This document shows positions 10,121 to 19,402 of a stretch of 64,000 nucleotides of DNA, piece by piece (the stretch's first letter is position 1; each line of letters begins with the position of its first letter). A model generated the notes under the pieces. The model saw nothing but the letters and a program-made list of their open reading frames with translations. It was not told where the DNA came from and ran no database searches. A program made the position numbers and the translations under genes. The stretch is from Bacteroidales bacterium (GTDB lineage: Bacteria > Bacteroidota > Bacteroidia > Bacteroidales > Muribaculaceae), in the NCBI GenBank assembly GCA_900768685.1, contig CAAGDX010000006.1:52923-116922 (forward strand), read 5' to 3'.

Positions 10121-10933
10121 ATGAAACTACATAAAATTCTCCTATCTGCTTTTATTATCACAACTGCATTTACGTCCTGTGATGAAATAGATGAAAATGA
10201 ACGCTATATAGAACTCCCGGCAGCAGAAGTGCAGCGCAAAATTCTCCTTGAGGATTACACCGGTCAGATGTGCACAAACTGCCCTGACGCACATCGGCTC
10301 ATCGAAAGTCTGCAAGAGCAATATGGCGGCCAAATAGTAGCCGTGGCAATTCATGCCGGCAATTTTGGTATTGCTGAAGGTTCTAATCCTAAATTTTTGG
10401 GACTTATGCAGCCGGAAGGTAATGAATATGCAAGTCATTTTGGCATAGATGCTTATCCTTCTGCCATAGTAAATCGAGTTGTAGGGCCTATTGCCACAGC
10501 AGCGGATTGGCCGGCAGCCGTTCGTTCCGAATTGGAAAAGGAATCTCACCTTGATATTGATGTACATTCAAGCATTCTTTCTGATGGAAATATTTCAATA
10601 GCAGTTTCGCTTATTCCGTCTGCGGATATAGAAGGTAAAATCCAGGTATGGATAACAGAAAGCGGAATTTCCGCAATGCAAAAAGATAACGGAAAAATAA
10701 TTCCTAATTATACACACAATCACGTTTATCGTGCAAGTGTGACAGATGTATGGGGTGATGTAATAAGTCTTAAATCCGGTATTTTCAAAGACTTGGGATA
10801 TACATATACTCCAAAAGAAAACTGGAACAAATACAATCTTCACGTTGTGGCATTTGTATATAACGATCAAGATGGCGTGTTCCAGGTTGAAGAATGTGAA
10901 ATAATTCCTTACCAAGAGCCGGATTACCAATAA
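10121..10933 (+). CDS. Omp28-related surface lipoprotein with CxxC
   Basis: The 270-residue protein has a lipoprotein signal peptide with lipobox FTSC (C20). The mature end runs CDEIDENE; acidic residues straight after the lipid cysteine match the Bacteroidetes surface-export signal, so display on the outer face is likely. Residues about 40-160 match the Omp28 family: LEDYTGQMCTNCP holds C51 and C54 in a thioredoxin-like CxxC, followed by AIHAGNFG and YPSAIVNR. It is a plausible redox partner of the TlpA-like protein encoded two genes upstream, but nothing in the sequence proves that. The gene shares its operon with the DUF6029-like barrel. Confidence 0.85.
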   Translation: MKLHKILLSAFIITTAFTSCDEIDENERYIELPAAEVQRKILLEDYTGQMCTNCPDAHRLIESLQEQYGGQIVAVAIHAGNFGIAEGSNPKFLGLMQPEGNEYASHFGIDAYPSAIVNRVVGPIATAADWPAAVRSELEKESHLDIDVHSSILSDGNISIAVSLIPSADIEGKIQVWITESGISAMQKDNGKIIPNYTHNHVYRASVTDVWGDVISLKSGIFKDLGYTYTPKENWNKYNLHVVAFVYNDQDGVFQVEECEIIPYQEPDYQ

Positions 10934-10993
10934 ACAGCTAAATTGCAAAGATAAATTTTATTAAAAAATTATCACAACGGTAAATTTTTTTAT

Positions 10994-11001
10994 TATCTTT
11001 G
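10994..11001 (+). promoter_or_regulatory. -7 box upstream of small T9SS gene
   Basis: TATCTTTG matches TAnnTTTG, 45 bases before the ATG at 11046. This suggests the last gene of the tlpA-like cluster has its own promoter. No convincing -33 element is seen. Confidence 0.5.
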
Positions 11002-11045
11002 CAGCTGAAAAGCAAATAGTATTTGAAAAATCTTAAAAAACAGAT

Positions 11046-11756
11046 ATGCGTATGAAGAAATTTTTTACTCTTTTATCTATAATAGCATTAGCATTCTGTG
11101 TAAATGCACAAAAACTTACTTTTGCAGTTGATGGAGTAAGCGTTGCTAATGGTTCAACCGTTGTGTATAAAACACTTGACCCGGATTGGGAGGCTTTTGG
11201 TGGTGTTGTTTTCGCACCGTCTATCACCGTTACCACTGATGCCGCAGCTACGGTAACAGTTACAGGTAAAGAAACAACCGGTCAGATTTTCAGCATGTGT
11301 TTCGGTGGAAACTGCGTAATGGATAAAGAAATTACCAAACAAAAAACACTTGCTGCAAATGAATCCGTAGATATTGAATTTGATGCCGGTATTGATAATC
11401 CTATGCTTGGAGGTATCAAAACATTTACAGTGGATTTGAAAGCATACGTTGAAGGTAAAGAATCCGAAGGTGCATTCTTCACAATCATTTGTTCAAATGA
11501 CCCTGAAGTAGGTGGAGTAAACGTTGTGGAAATTGCAAATAGAATTCTTGTTTCAAATGGTGTTCTTCACTATGCTTTTGCAAGTTCATCTGCTCGCACT
11601 ATCAGCATATATGCTCTTACAGGACAAAAATTAGGACAATATGCTGTGAATAGTGCATCCGGAACAATATCTCTGCAAGATGTGCCTAAAGGCATGTATC
11701 TGTACAGAATACAGTCTTCCGGCAAACCTATTGCAGGAAAAATCCTTGTAAGATAA
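11046..11756 (+). CDS. Small secreted T9SS type A sorting-domain protein
   Basis: The 236-residue product has a signal peptide ending near CVNAQ; a second ATG six bases downstream (11052) is an equally good start. Residues about 25-155 form a beta-rich domain with one cysteine-containing loop (MCFGGNC). Residues about 165-236 are a T9SS type A sorting domain (ISIYALTGQKLGQY, PKGMYLYRI, AGKILVR). The N-terminal part resembles no family I can name. Its place after the Omp28 lipoprotein gene and its paired cysteines (C85 and C89 by count, approximate) fit a secreted substrate of the same redox system. A strong hairpin terminator follows. Confidence 0.8.
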   Translation: MRMKKFFTLLSIIALAFCVNAQKLTFAVDGVSVANGSTVVYKTLDPDWEAFGGVVFAPSITVTTDAAATVTVTGKETTGQIFSMCFGGNCVMDKEITKQKTLAANESVDIEFDAGIDNPMLGGIKTFTVDLKAYVEGKESEGAFFTIICSNDPEVGGVNVVEIANRILVSNGVLHYAFASSSARTISIYALTGQKLGQYAVNSASGTISLQDVPKGMYLYRIQSSGKPIAGKILVR

Positions 11757-11778
11757 ATTTTATCATAAATAAATATAT

Positions 11779-11813
11779 GTGAGTCGCTTGCGAAAGTGGC
11801 TCACTTTTCTTTT
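11779..11813. terminator. Rho-independent terminator between convergent genes
   Basis: An 11-bp stem (GTGAGTCGCTT with its complement, two wobbles) and a GCGA loop are followed by TTTTCTTTT. It ends the small T9SS gene and may also serve the convergent histidine kinase gene. Confidence 0.8.
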
Positions 11814-11857
11814 ATAGGAATTTATTTGGCATGAAATAATCACTATCAGAGAAACGT

Positions 11858-13138
11858 TTACATATTGATGCAGAATGTGGTGAGGTGCGTTTGCAGAGAA
11901 GTAGTGAGGGAATACTTGAACCCATGTTTTGTGAGAATTTCAGCGATAAGCATAAGTCCTATGCCTTGACCACCCTTTTTTGTGGTGAAGAAAGGTCGGA
12001 AAAGGTTTTGTGCTATTTCAGGCGGAATGCCCTGCCCATTGTCTGTGAAACGGATTTGGTCACTATTTATCTCTATTTCAATTTTTCCGTTTTTATCTAT
12101 GCTTTCCATAGCATTTCTCAGTATGTTTATGAAAGCCTGTTGGAGCATTTCCGCATCAGCTCCTTTAGTGAGAGTTGAAACGGAATTTGTAAGTAAAATA
12201 CCTATGTTTCTTTGTTCGCTTTCGCTGCTGACGAATTTCACAGCATCCTTAAGTGTGCTAATAATGTCCGTAGGCACAAGGATAGGGTCAGGAATTTTAA
12301 CTACTTGAGCTATACGGGTGATAAATTTACTGAGTTGAGAGGAACGAGTAATGCTTGCTTCAATTGATTCCGAGAAATCTTTAAGTTCTGTGTTTGTTTC
12401 CGTTACATCGTGAAGCATTTGCATAGTTGAGAGAATGCCCGTCATAGTGTTGTTCACTTCGTGCGACATCATGCGTATAACTTTTTCGTACGCTGTGCGT
12501 TGAGCGGTCGCAATTTCAGATGTTACATCATCTAAAATATAAAAATGATGCTCATATCCGCAATCCATAAAGGTTTGGTGAGTGCAGCGGAATAGTTGAC
12601 CGGAAGGGGTAGGGAGAATGATAGTTTGTCTAACGGCGGTATTACATAAAATACTTGCTTGCGGAGATGATAACTCATCAATTCTTTTGCACAAAATGTC
12701 TTTGCCCAGAAATTCAAATGCAGAATTGTTGGCAATATGAATTCTGCTGTTACCGTCAAGAAGAACGATTGCAGATGGAGAATTGTTTATGAGAAGTTTC
12801 AGGAAATGTTCTTGCTCCTGTGTGTGAATCTGTTCATTTCTGAGACGTGCTATGATTGCATTAAAAGTATCTGCAATAATGTCTGCCTCGCTTTGCCCGA
12901 CACTGCGTAATCTCTGACTGAAATCTTGCATTTTAAGCATATCCATGCCTTGTGAAAGTGTACGGATTGGCTTAACGATGCGTTTATAGAAAACAAAAAG
13001 TGTTATTATTGAAATGATTAGTGCTCCTTCAGCGATATAAAAAGCCCATGCTCCATGTAGGATTGAAAAGTATAGGAGTAGTCCGGTCAGGGAGAGTAAA
13101 AGAGTGATGAGTAATATAAAAAATCGCTTCAGGTTCAT
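11858..13138 (-). CDS. NtrB/NtrY-like sensor histidine kinase
   Basis: The 426-residue inner-membrane kinase has two transmembrane segments (about 5-28 and 32-52) with almost no periplasmic loop, so it probably senses a membrane or cytoplasmic signal. A HAMP linker (about 52-100) and a PAS domain (about 110-215) follow. The phosphoacceptor is H226 in RMMSHEVNNTMTG. The ATPase domain has N342 (N box), DNGQG (366-370) and GQGIGL (390-395). It is the last gene of the efflux operon, 70 bases after the sigma-54 response regulator, which is its evident partner. Confidence 0.92.
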   Translation of the reverse strand: MNLKRFFILLITLLLSLTGLLLYFSILHGAWAFYIAEGALIISIITLFVFYKRIVKPIRTLSQGMDMLKMQDFSQRLRSVGQSEADIIADTFNAIIARLRNEQIHTQEQEHFLKLLINNSPSAIVLLDGNSRIHIANNSAFEFLGKDILCKRIDELSSPQASILCNTAVRQTIILPTPSGQLFRCTHQTFMDCGYEHHFYILDDVTSEIATAQRTAYEKVIRMMSHEVNNTMTGILSTMQMLHDVTETNTELKDFSESIEASITRSSQLSKFITRIAQVVKIPDPILVPTDIISTLKDAVKFVSSESEQRNIGILLTNSVSTLTKGADAEMLQQAFINILRNAMESIDKNGKIEIEINSDQIRFTDNGQGIPPEIAQNLFRPFFTTKKGGQGIGLMLIAEILTKHGFKYSLTTSLQTHLTTFCINM

Positions 13139-13208
13139 ACTGCTGTGTATAGAAGATTAAAATGAAATTGTGTGGATTAAATTTTTGAGTCTTAACCAAA
13201 CGTAACAA

Positions 13209-14492
13209 TCAAATTTTGATTCCGAACTTTTCCATTCGTCGGTAAAGAGCTTGCCGCGTAAGACCTAAAATGCCGGCAGTTTTGGAAATGTTTCCGGCAG
13301 TAGCTTTTAGAGTCTCTTCAATTCTGAATTTTTCTATTTGTTCCAACGTGTTTCCTTCATTTTTGTCCGTTTGCGGCAGCAAAATGTCCTCCGCAGAAAC
13401 CGTATCACCGTTGCACATCAGCAGTGCACGTTCCACAATGTTTTTTAGTTCACGGATATTTCCCGGAAAAGAGTATTGTGATAGTTTCTCCATTGCGGAG
13501 ACTGTGAATTTGGCATTACTCTTTCCGGCTTTCTCCGCAAAATGACGAACGAGAAGCGGCAGGTCGTCTATTCTATCGCGGAGAGCAGGCAAATGGATGG
13601 AAATCAGATTGATGCGATAGTATAAATCTTCGCGGAAAGTTCCGACTTTTATCATTTCCTCCAAGTGCGCATTTGTGGCACAAACTATTCTTACGTCAAC
13701 CTTGCGTGAGTGGCTGTCACCGAGTGGTTCAAAAGATTTTTCTTGCAGTACACGCAGAAGTTTTACCTGACTTTCCACATCAAGCTCTCCTATTTCATCA
13801 AGGAAAATAGTACCTCCGTCGGCAAGTTCAAAGCGTCCTGTTCTGTCTGACACGGCTCCTGTGAAAGAACCCTTTTTATGTCCGAACATTTCGCTCTCAA
13901 AAAGGCTTCGTGAAATGCCGCCGAGGTTTACTTTTATAAACGGTTTGCCTTTACGACGAGAGTTTTCATGCAGTGCTTGTGCAATCATTTCCTTGCCGGT
14001 GCCATTCTCTCCTGTTATCAGCACGGGAGCATCTGTTGGGGCAATTTTTTCAATGGTTGAAATGATGTTGTTAAGAGCAGAATTGTTGCCTATTATACCG
14101 CAACGATTGAACTGTTGTGGTGCTGCGGCGTCAGTTATGATTTGACTGATTTTTGCAACGAGCAGCCTGTTATCCCACGGCTTGGAAATGAAATCCGTAG
14201 CACCGAGTTTGATACCTGTTACTGCGAGTGGTATTGAACTCCAAGCGGTGATAAGAATAACCGGAGTTTCAGGTGATAATATTTTTACTTTTTGGAGCAG
14301 TTCCAGTCCGTCTTTGCCGGAGGTGTCAGATGAGAAATTCATATCCGTGATAACAAGCCGGAGATTGTATTTGCGTACAATCTCCAATGCTTCATCACCA
14401 TTGCTCGCAGTGATGACTTCGTAACCGCTACGTGTCAGCAATAATTTCAGGGAACTGCGTATTCCGCAATCGTCATCTACTACAAGTATCAT
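13209..14492 (-). CDS. NtrC-family sigma-54-dependent response regulator
   Basis: The 427-residue protein has a receiver domain with phosphoacceptor D50 (LRLVITDMNF) and acidic pocket DDD at 6-8. Its AAA+ domain has Walker A GENGTGKE, Walker B GGTIFLDEIGE and a sigma-54 loop reading GSFTGA in place of the usual GAFTGA. A Fis-type helix-turn-helix closes the protein (GNISKTAGILGLTRQALYRR). It activates transcription by RpoN-polymerase from upstream enhancer sites. A good -24/-12 promoter and a palindrome lie ahead of the first gene of this same operon (20685-20771), so it most likely activates its own efflux operon. The A-to-S change in the loop occurs in functional activators and need not impair it. 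Confidence 0.93.
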   Translation of the reverse strand: MILVVDDDCGIRSSLKLLLTRSGYEVITASNGDEALEIVRKYNLRLVITDMNFSSDTSGKDGLELLQKVKILSPETPVILITAWSSIPLAVTGIKLGATDFISKPWDNRLLVAKISQIITDAAAPQQFNRCGIIGNNSALNNIISTIEKIAPTDAPVLITGENGTGKEMIAQALHENSRRKGKPFIKVNLGGISRSLFESEMFGHKKGSFTGAVSDRTGRFELADGGTIFLDEIGELDVESQVKLLRVLQEKSFEPLGDSHSRKVDVRIVCATNAHLEEMIKVGTFREDLYYRINLISIHLPALRDRIDDLPLLVRHFAEKAGKSNAKFTVSAMEKLSQYSFPGNIRELKNIVERALLMCNGDTVSAEDILLPQTDKNEGNTLEQIEKFRIEETLKATAGNISKTAGILGLTRQALYRRMEKFGIKI

Positions 14493-14556
14493 CTTGGATT
14501 CATATTTTATTTTTTGCGAAATAAGTAAAATTTTGTGAATTTTCCAAATTAAGAGC

Positions 14557-16032
14557 CTATATAATCTCTTTGAAATCTACTTCAAGAGGCTGTTTTCGTT
14601 CATAGTCCCAAAGAGATAGAGAGCGAATTTGATAATAGTAGTACCAATATCGGAAAAGATTAGATATATATTCAAGTCTTGATTTGTCTTTAGTGACGCG
14701 TGAATCGTTTAAGTCCAATGTGGAGATTTTGCCGCGGAGGAATGTTTCCACGTTTGTATCATAGCGTCGGCGTGCGATAGTGTCTGCAGTCATTGCTATT
14801 TCCACTTGTGACTGTTGATTGTTAAATCTTTCCACCAGAATAAAAATATCTTGATTAAATTCTATTGCCTCTTGTCGGAGCTGATTTTGTATTAGTTTTT
14901 GATTGCTTTGTGCTACTTTAACTTTGCCGCGACGTTTACCCCAGTCTATAAGCGGAATTTTTACACCTACTTCCACTATCTGGTTGTCTTTAAGTCTGTT
15001 GTAAGCGTCGGAAAATTCAGAGGAAGTGCCTGTGTAGCCAACTTGTGCGAAAAGCGTAATTTGACGTAAATCACCTTTTGCCTTTGCCACATCGTAGTCT
15101 GCCTCCAATTGTCTGCGACGAAGATTTTTTGAAAAAGCATTATGCTCCAATGCTTTTTGCAGCACATCATCGTATGTCACATCAACATCAGGCAGATTTT
15201 CCGGAATAATCGGCTCTATTACAATATTTGCGCTATAGTCAAGGAATGTTCGCAGACGGAACATATCGCTTTTCATTGTGGAAACGGCATCGGTGAGGTC
15301 TGATTGTGCTTCCAGTACGTTTAATCGTAGTTGCAGTACATCGTTTTTGCTGATTTGCCCCATATTTCTTTTTGCTTCAGCCACTTCATAAAGGTGTCGG
15401 GCATTGTCAAGGTTTTGCTGTGCTATTGCCACACTTTCCCTGTCGCTGAGCAGATTAAAGAAATACGTTATAGCAGTCATGGCTACTTTTTCTGATGCTT
15501 CTATATAGTCTGCTTTTGCCTCCTCGTAACGCAAAGGCTCGATTTTTCGATTCCATTTTACATTATTTACGCCAAAAATAGGTTGGCTTAAAGTGAGAGC
15601 GATAGGAACGGACATAAACCGGTTGCCTGTGTTTGGTCCGAGTTGCCTATAGAAGTCCAGTGATGATGTGAGTGACAGTGTTCCTCCGGTAAGCCATATA
15701 TTTTGGTCAATAGAGATGGCACCTGTCATGTCAAGGTGATTATTTCTCACAAAAGTGAAAGAACCGTCATCAAGCTGGTAAGCACCGTAACTTTTTGAGT
15801 AAGAAGGAATTGTGGCGGAAAAGTTTACCTCCGGCAAAAGTGATGCTTTGTATGAGCGATATTCCCAATAGTAAGCCCTAAGGTTATTCAGAGCAGATTC
15901 CGCAGCAACACTTTTTACCCTCCCTCGTTCTATAGCTTTTTCAAGGGAAAGGTAAATTGTGTCGTTTGCAGATGCTTTGATGCTGAAGAACGATGTGAGA
16001 ATAACAAATATTATGGTTAAGATTTGTGCCAT
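14557..16032 (-). CDS. TolC-family outer-membrane efflux protein
   Basis: The 491-residue protein starts with a signal peptide (cleavage near IKASA, about residue 21). It has the two-fold repeat of long helices and strands typical of TolC/OEP channels (YFFNLLSDRESVAIAQQNLDNARHLYEVAEAKRNMGQISKNDVLQ style repeats, only partly quoted). It should form the outer-membrane exit duct for the HlyD adaptor and ABC permeases encoded upstream. It follows the ATPase gene by 59 bases, and that gap contains a short tandem repeat of AATTAGACT. The response regulator gene starts 64 bases downstream. Confidence 0.92.
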   Translation of the reverse strand: MAQILTIIFVILTSFFSIKASANDTIYLSLEKAIERGRVKSVAAESALNNLRAYYWEYRSYKASLLPEVNFSATIPSYSKSYGAYQLDDGSFTFVRNNHLDMTGAISIDQNIWLTGGTLSLTSSLDFYRQLGPNTGNRFMSVPIALTLSQPIFGVNNVKWNRKIEPLRYEEAKADYIEASEKVAMTAITYFFNLLSDRESVAIAQQNLDNARHLYEVAEAKRNMGQISKNDVLQLRLNVLEAQSDLTDAVSTMKSDMFRLRTFLDYSANIVIEPIIPENLPDVDVTYDDVLQKALEHNAFSKNLRRRQLEADYDVAKAKGDLRQITLFAQVGYTGTSSEFSDAYNRLKDNQIVEVGVKIPLIDWGKRRGKVKVAQSNQKLIQNQLRQEAIEFNQDIFILVERFNNQQSQVEIAMTADTIARRRYDTNVETFLRGKISTLDLNDSRVTKDKSRLEYISNLFRYWYYYYQIRSLSLWDYERKQPLEVDFKEII

Positions 16033-16091
16033 AATGGATTTTATAAGATTTGATTTTTTTTGAATTAGACTAATTAGACTAATATTGTGTT

Positions 16092-16763
16092 CTATTGCAC
16101 TTGTCTGCCGTCAAAGAAGCGGATGATTCGTGAAGTTTCTTTTGCTTGAGCTTCGTTGTGAGTAACCATAACGATAGTTCTGCCATCTTTTTCGTTAAGT
16201 TCGTGGAGAATACCCATAATTTCGCTACCCATTTTGGAATCCAGGTTACCTGTAGGCTCGTCGGCAAGGATTATTTCAGGGCTACCGATAATAGCACGTG
16301 CGATAGCCACACGCTGACACTGTCCGCCGGAGAGTTGTGATGGATAGTGCCCGGCACGATGAGCCAGTCCTACGCGTTCAAGCACTGTTTTTGCAGCATT
16401 TCGGCGTTCACTGTCACTCATAGAGCGATAGAGCAGGGGAAGAATAACATTGTCCTGAACGCTGAGAGAGTTGATAAGGTGGAAACTCTGGAAAACAAAA
16501 CCGAGATTTTTGTTGCGGAACTGTGCAAGTGCGTTGTCGCTCAGTTTTGTGGTGTCGCAGTCTGCGATTGTCACAGTGCCGGAAGTAGGAGTATCCAGCA
16601 AACCGACAATATTAAGGAGTGTTGATTTTCCACAACCGGAAGGTCCCATAACGGATACAAATTCACCTTTTTCTACGTTGAGGTTTACATTTTCAAGTGC
16701 TACTGTTTCTATTTCTTCAGTGCGATATATCTTGTTGATATTTTGGAGTTTTATGATTGACAT
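16092..16763 (-). CDS. MacB/LolD-type ABC transporter ATPase
   Basis: The 223-residue ATPase has Walker A GPSGCGKST (about 41-49), signature LSGGQ (about 145-149), Walker B IILADEPTGNLD and a switch histidine in VMVTHNE. Its length and motifs fit the MacB/LolD/FtsE class, which pairs with FtsX-type permeases. Two such permeases are encoded directly upstream, so it energises that transporter at the cytoplasmic face. Confidence 0.94.
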   Translation of the reverse strand: MSIIKLQNINKIYRTEEIETVALENVNLNVEKGEFVSVMGPSGCGKSTLLNIVGLLDTPTSGTVTIADCDTTKLSDNALAQFRNKNLGFVFQSFHLINSLSVQDNVILPLLYRSMSDSERRNAAKTVLERVGLAHRAGHYPSQLSGGQCQRVAIARAIIGSPEIILADEPTGNLDSKMGSEIMGILHELNEKDGRTIVMVTHNEAQAKETSRIIRFFDGRQVQ

Positions 16764-16811
16764 AGTTGTATTGAGTTTTTAATGTTTTTTTATTCTGTCG
16801 TTATAATATTT

Positions 16812-18095
16812 TTAATCATCGTGCAGTGCAACTGCAGGGTTTATTTTGCTGATATTAAGTGCCGGAATCAAAATTCCTATGCTTACCACGAGGAGCAGCA
16901 GTACGAATATTACGCCTGACACTATCATAAAATGTTCGCCAAAATTGTTTACCCAGCAATTTATAATTACGGAAACACCATTTAATGCAAAAGGGAAGCC
17001 GGTATATAATCCTTCAGATATGGCATACTGTAAAAAGCAGGCGAAACCTATTAATGAGCCTATTATCGTTAGCACAAAACCTTCACCAAGGAGCATGCAT
17101 ACAATATTTTTACGTGATGCACCAAATGTTTTCATAACAGCCATTTCGCCTTTTCTCTGTCGCGTCTGTAGCCAGAATGTCCCTACAACACCTATGCACA
17201 GGTTGATGAGGAAGAATGTAAGGAGCGAAAGTTTAAGATTGTATTCTCCGGTAGTAAACATATTCCTGTCCGCAGCACATTTTTTGAATGATTTGGCACT
17301 TCCTATTTGCAATGCACCGGAACCGAAGTCGCCTTTTATTTTAATCAAATTTTCCGCAAAATCATCAACATCAATGTCGTCTTTCAGTCGCAAGATGAAA
17401 TTATGCATACTACCGCCATTGTTTATCTGATCCCAAGAACAGAATATTACGTTGGGTTCGCGATTTATGGAATAAGGACGAATGTCTTCAATAACGCCTA
17501 CAACCTTAAATGCGTTTTCGTCGCTGTCTTCTTCTTGGCGAATCATCTTTCCCATAGCATTTTCTCCCGGGAAAAGTGCTTCAGCATAGCTGCGAGTGAT
17601 TATAATTTCATTTTCCGCAGTATGAACTTTTGACAATTCCTCCACAGTGGGATAACCCTCTGCACTTTTTATGCCTAAAGTTTCAAAGAAACCCGTGTCC
17701 GGACCATAGTACATCAAAAATACTCTGAAAGACTTTTCATCGTTCATATAAATCGACCTGGTCGAGTTACCGGAACTTTCCGGGAAAGTGAATGAACATT
17801 CCGTAATGCTTTCTACTTCAGGCAATGTTAGAAGTTTACTCTTTATATTCTCGTAGTCCTGCATCTTGATTTCCCCTTGAGTTTCATTTACTATACCGGC
17901 GTCATCCAGTTTGTATGAACTGATAACGCATAGATTGTCATGGTCGTAACCTTTAGGCAAGTTTAGGTCGTAAGTCATTACCAGTACTTGGTCCAGCATC
18001 AGCCAGGAAAGGACTGTTACCAAAATCAGTTCTGCTATAAGCCAGCCGTTAAGTCTGCGGCGGCTCCAAATATTTTTGAAAATTAGTTTAATCAT
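16812..18095 (-). CDS. FtsX/MacB-type ABC transporter permease
   Basis: The 427-residue protein has one N-terminal transmembrane helix (about 17-37), a large periplasmic MacB-like core domain (about 45-270) and three helices at the C-terminus (about 285-305, 335-360, 385-410). This is the four-helix MacB topology without the fused ATPase. ATGKMIRQ-like and GVIEDIRPYS motifs are typical of the core domain. The start codon overlaps the stop of the upstream permease by one base (TAATG), so the two are translationally coupled and probably form a heterodimer. Confidence 0.92.
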   Translation of the reverse strand: MIKLIFKNIWSRRRLNGWLIAELILVTVLSWLMLDQVLVMTYDLNLPKGYDHDNLCVISSYKLDDAGIVNETQGEIKMQDYENIKSKLLTLPEVESITECSFTFPESSGNSTRSIYMNDEKSFRVFLMYYGPDTGFFETLGIKSAEGYPTVEELSKVHTAENEIIITRSYAEALFPGENAMGKMIRQEEDSDENAFKVVGVIEDIRPYSINREPNVIFCSWDQINNGGSMHNFILRLKDDIDVDDFAENLIKIKGDFGSGALQIGSAKSFKKCAADRNMFTTGEYNLKLSLLTFFLINLCIGVVGTFWLQTRQRKGEMAVMKTFGASRKNIVCMLLGEGFVLTIIGSLIGFACFLQYAISEGLYTGFPFALNGVSVIINCWVNNFGEHFMIVSGVIFVLLLLVVSIGILIPALNISKINPAVALHDD

Positions 18096-19402
18096 TATCT
18101 GTTCTTGTTTAGTGATTCTACAATATTATGTCGGAGTGACCACCATGCCGGGATTACGGCAGACAGGGTGTTGAATATCAAGATTATGCCTGTGGCAATG
18201 AGGAAGATTGTAGGTGAGAATAGCATTGATGCGGTCACTTGTGGGTCAAAGTCCTTGAAAAAGTATGTCATAAGCGGATCCATCATCAGTATGATTTCTT
18301 TCATGCAGAAGTATAAGATTAACCAAGACATTATCATTCCCAAAAGCGAGCCTACGAGGGTGTAAAGAAGATTCTCCGTGAAAATTTGTGCCAAAAGTGA
18401 GCTTTTTTTCGCTCCAAACGACTTTCTGATGCCTATTTCCGCCTGTCTTCCGTCCATATTTCCGGAAATCATTCCACTCATATTTAGTGCCGGAACAAGC
18501 AGAAGAACAAAAATAATCAACATATTGTCGCGGACGATATTCCACCAGGAAAAGTCTGCATCATCAATTGCTAATCCTTGCATCACATTGCGTAAATGCG
18601 ATTTGGGTTGCTCTCCAAGGTCAAGTTCCCATTCATTGGCAATAGGTGCCATCATTTGCTCGCAGAGTTTGTCCATTTCTTCTGTCATAGCTTCGTATTG
18701 AGCATCATCTTTCACTACGAGAACAGCCTGTCCGCCTCCAAGAATTTCATTTGGATACATACTCTGTAGGCTTTTTCGCGGACAATACATATCAGCGTAT
18801 GAAAGATTGCAAAGCTGGCTGCCTGTTCTTACCACTCCGCAAACAGTGTATTCGCTTTGAGTTTTTATGGTCTTGCCGATGGCATCATCAAAGTTGCTGC
18901 CAAACAATGCTTGTGCCACTTTGTCTGTGATTACGGCTACCGGCACTTTGCTTTCGTATTCTTCCATGCTGAAAGGGCGACCTGCAAGAAAGTCAAAATC
19001 AAAAACCTTAAACACACCTGCATCGGCATAATTTACGGCTACTTCCATTTTTAATTCATCTTCTCCCGGAATGCTTGCAATTTCCGCAGATGTGCCGGAT
19101 GGACATACAGTTGCTGCTTCCACGTTTTGTAGTTTGTAAATCACTTCATCTGCGAATGTTTGACCTAACCACCAACGATTTACATAATCCCCTGTTTTGT
19201 GTTGCATCCCGGCAGACCTTACATAATATGTTTTGCTGCGGTTTGTCTCCGGATAAATCGGAGCTATTCGTATGTAATAATACGTCGTGAAAATCATTGT
19301 CAAGGCAATAGCGAGAGTTACACCTACTATATACAATGTGGTGTATAGCGGATGTGCCTTTGCCTCCTGCCATGCCTGTTTTGCATAAAGAGTCAGTTTC
19401 AT
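18095..19402 (-). CDS. FtsX/MacB-type ABC transporter permease (second subunit)
   Basis: The 435-residue protein has the same topology as its neighbour: one helix near residues 18-40, a periplasmic core (about 50-275) and three C-terminal helices. IGIRKSFGAKKSS is the conserved cytoplasmic coupling region. Its start overlaps the adaptor stop by four bases (ATGA) and its stop overlaps the next permease, so adaptor and permeases are made as a unit. The two permeases differ clearly in sequence, which points to a heterodimer. Confidence 0.92.
   Translation of the reverse strand: MKLTLYAKQAWQEAKAHPLYTTLYIVGVTLAIALTMIFTTYYYIRIAPIYPETNRSKTYYVRSAGMQHKTGDYVNRWWLGQTFADEVIYKLQNVEAATVCPSGTSAEIASIPGEDELKMEVAVNYADAGVFKVFDFDFLAGRPFSMEEYESKVPVAVITDKVAQALFGSNFDDAIGKTIKTQSEYTVCGVVRTGSQLCNLSYADMYCPRKSLQSMYPNEILGGGQAVLVVKDDAQYEAMTEEMDKLCEQMMAPIANEWELDLGEQPKSHLRNVMQGLAIDDADFSWWNIVRDNMLIIFVLLLVPALNMSGMISGNMDGRQAEIGIRKSFGAKKSSLLAQIFTENLLYTLVGSLLGMIMSWLILYFCMKEIILMMDPLMTYFFKDFDPQVTASMLFSPTIFLIATGIILIFNTLSAVIPAWWSLRHNIVESLNKNR

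Noticed and set aside
10142..10567. A 141-codon minus-strand frame
   Set aside because: It lies wholly opposite the Omp28 lipoprotein gene, which has clear family motifs and a signal peptide.
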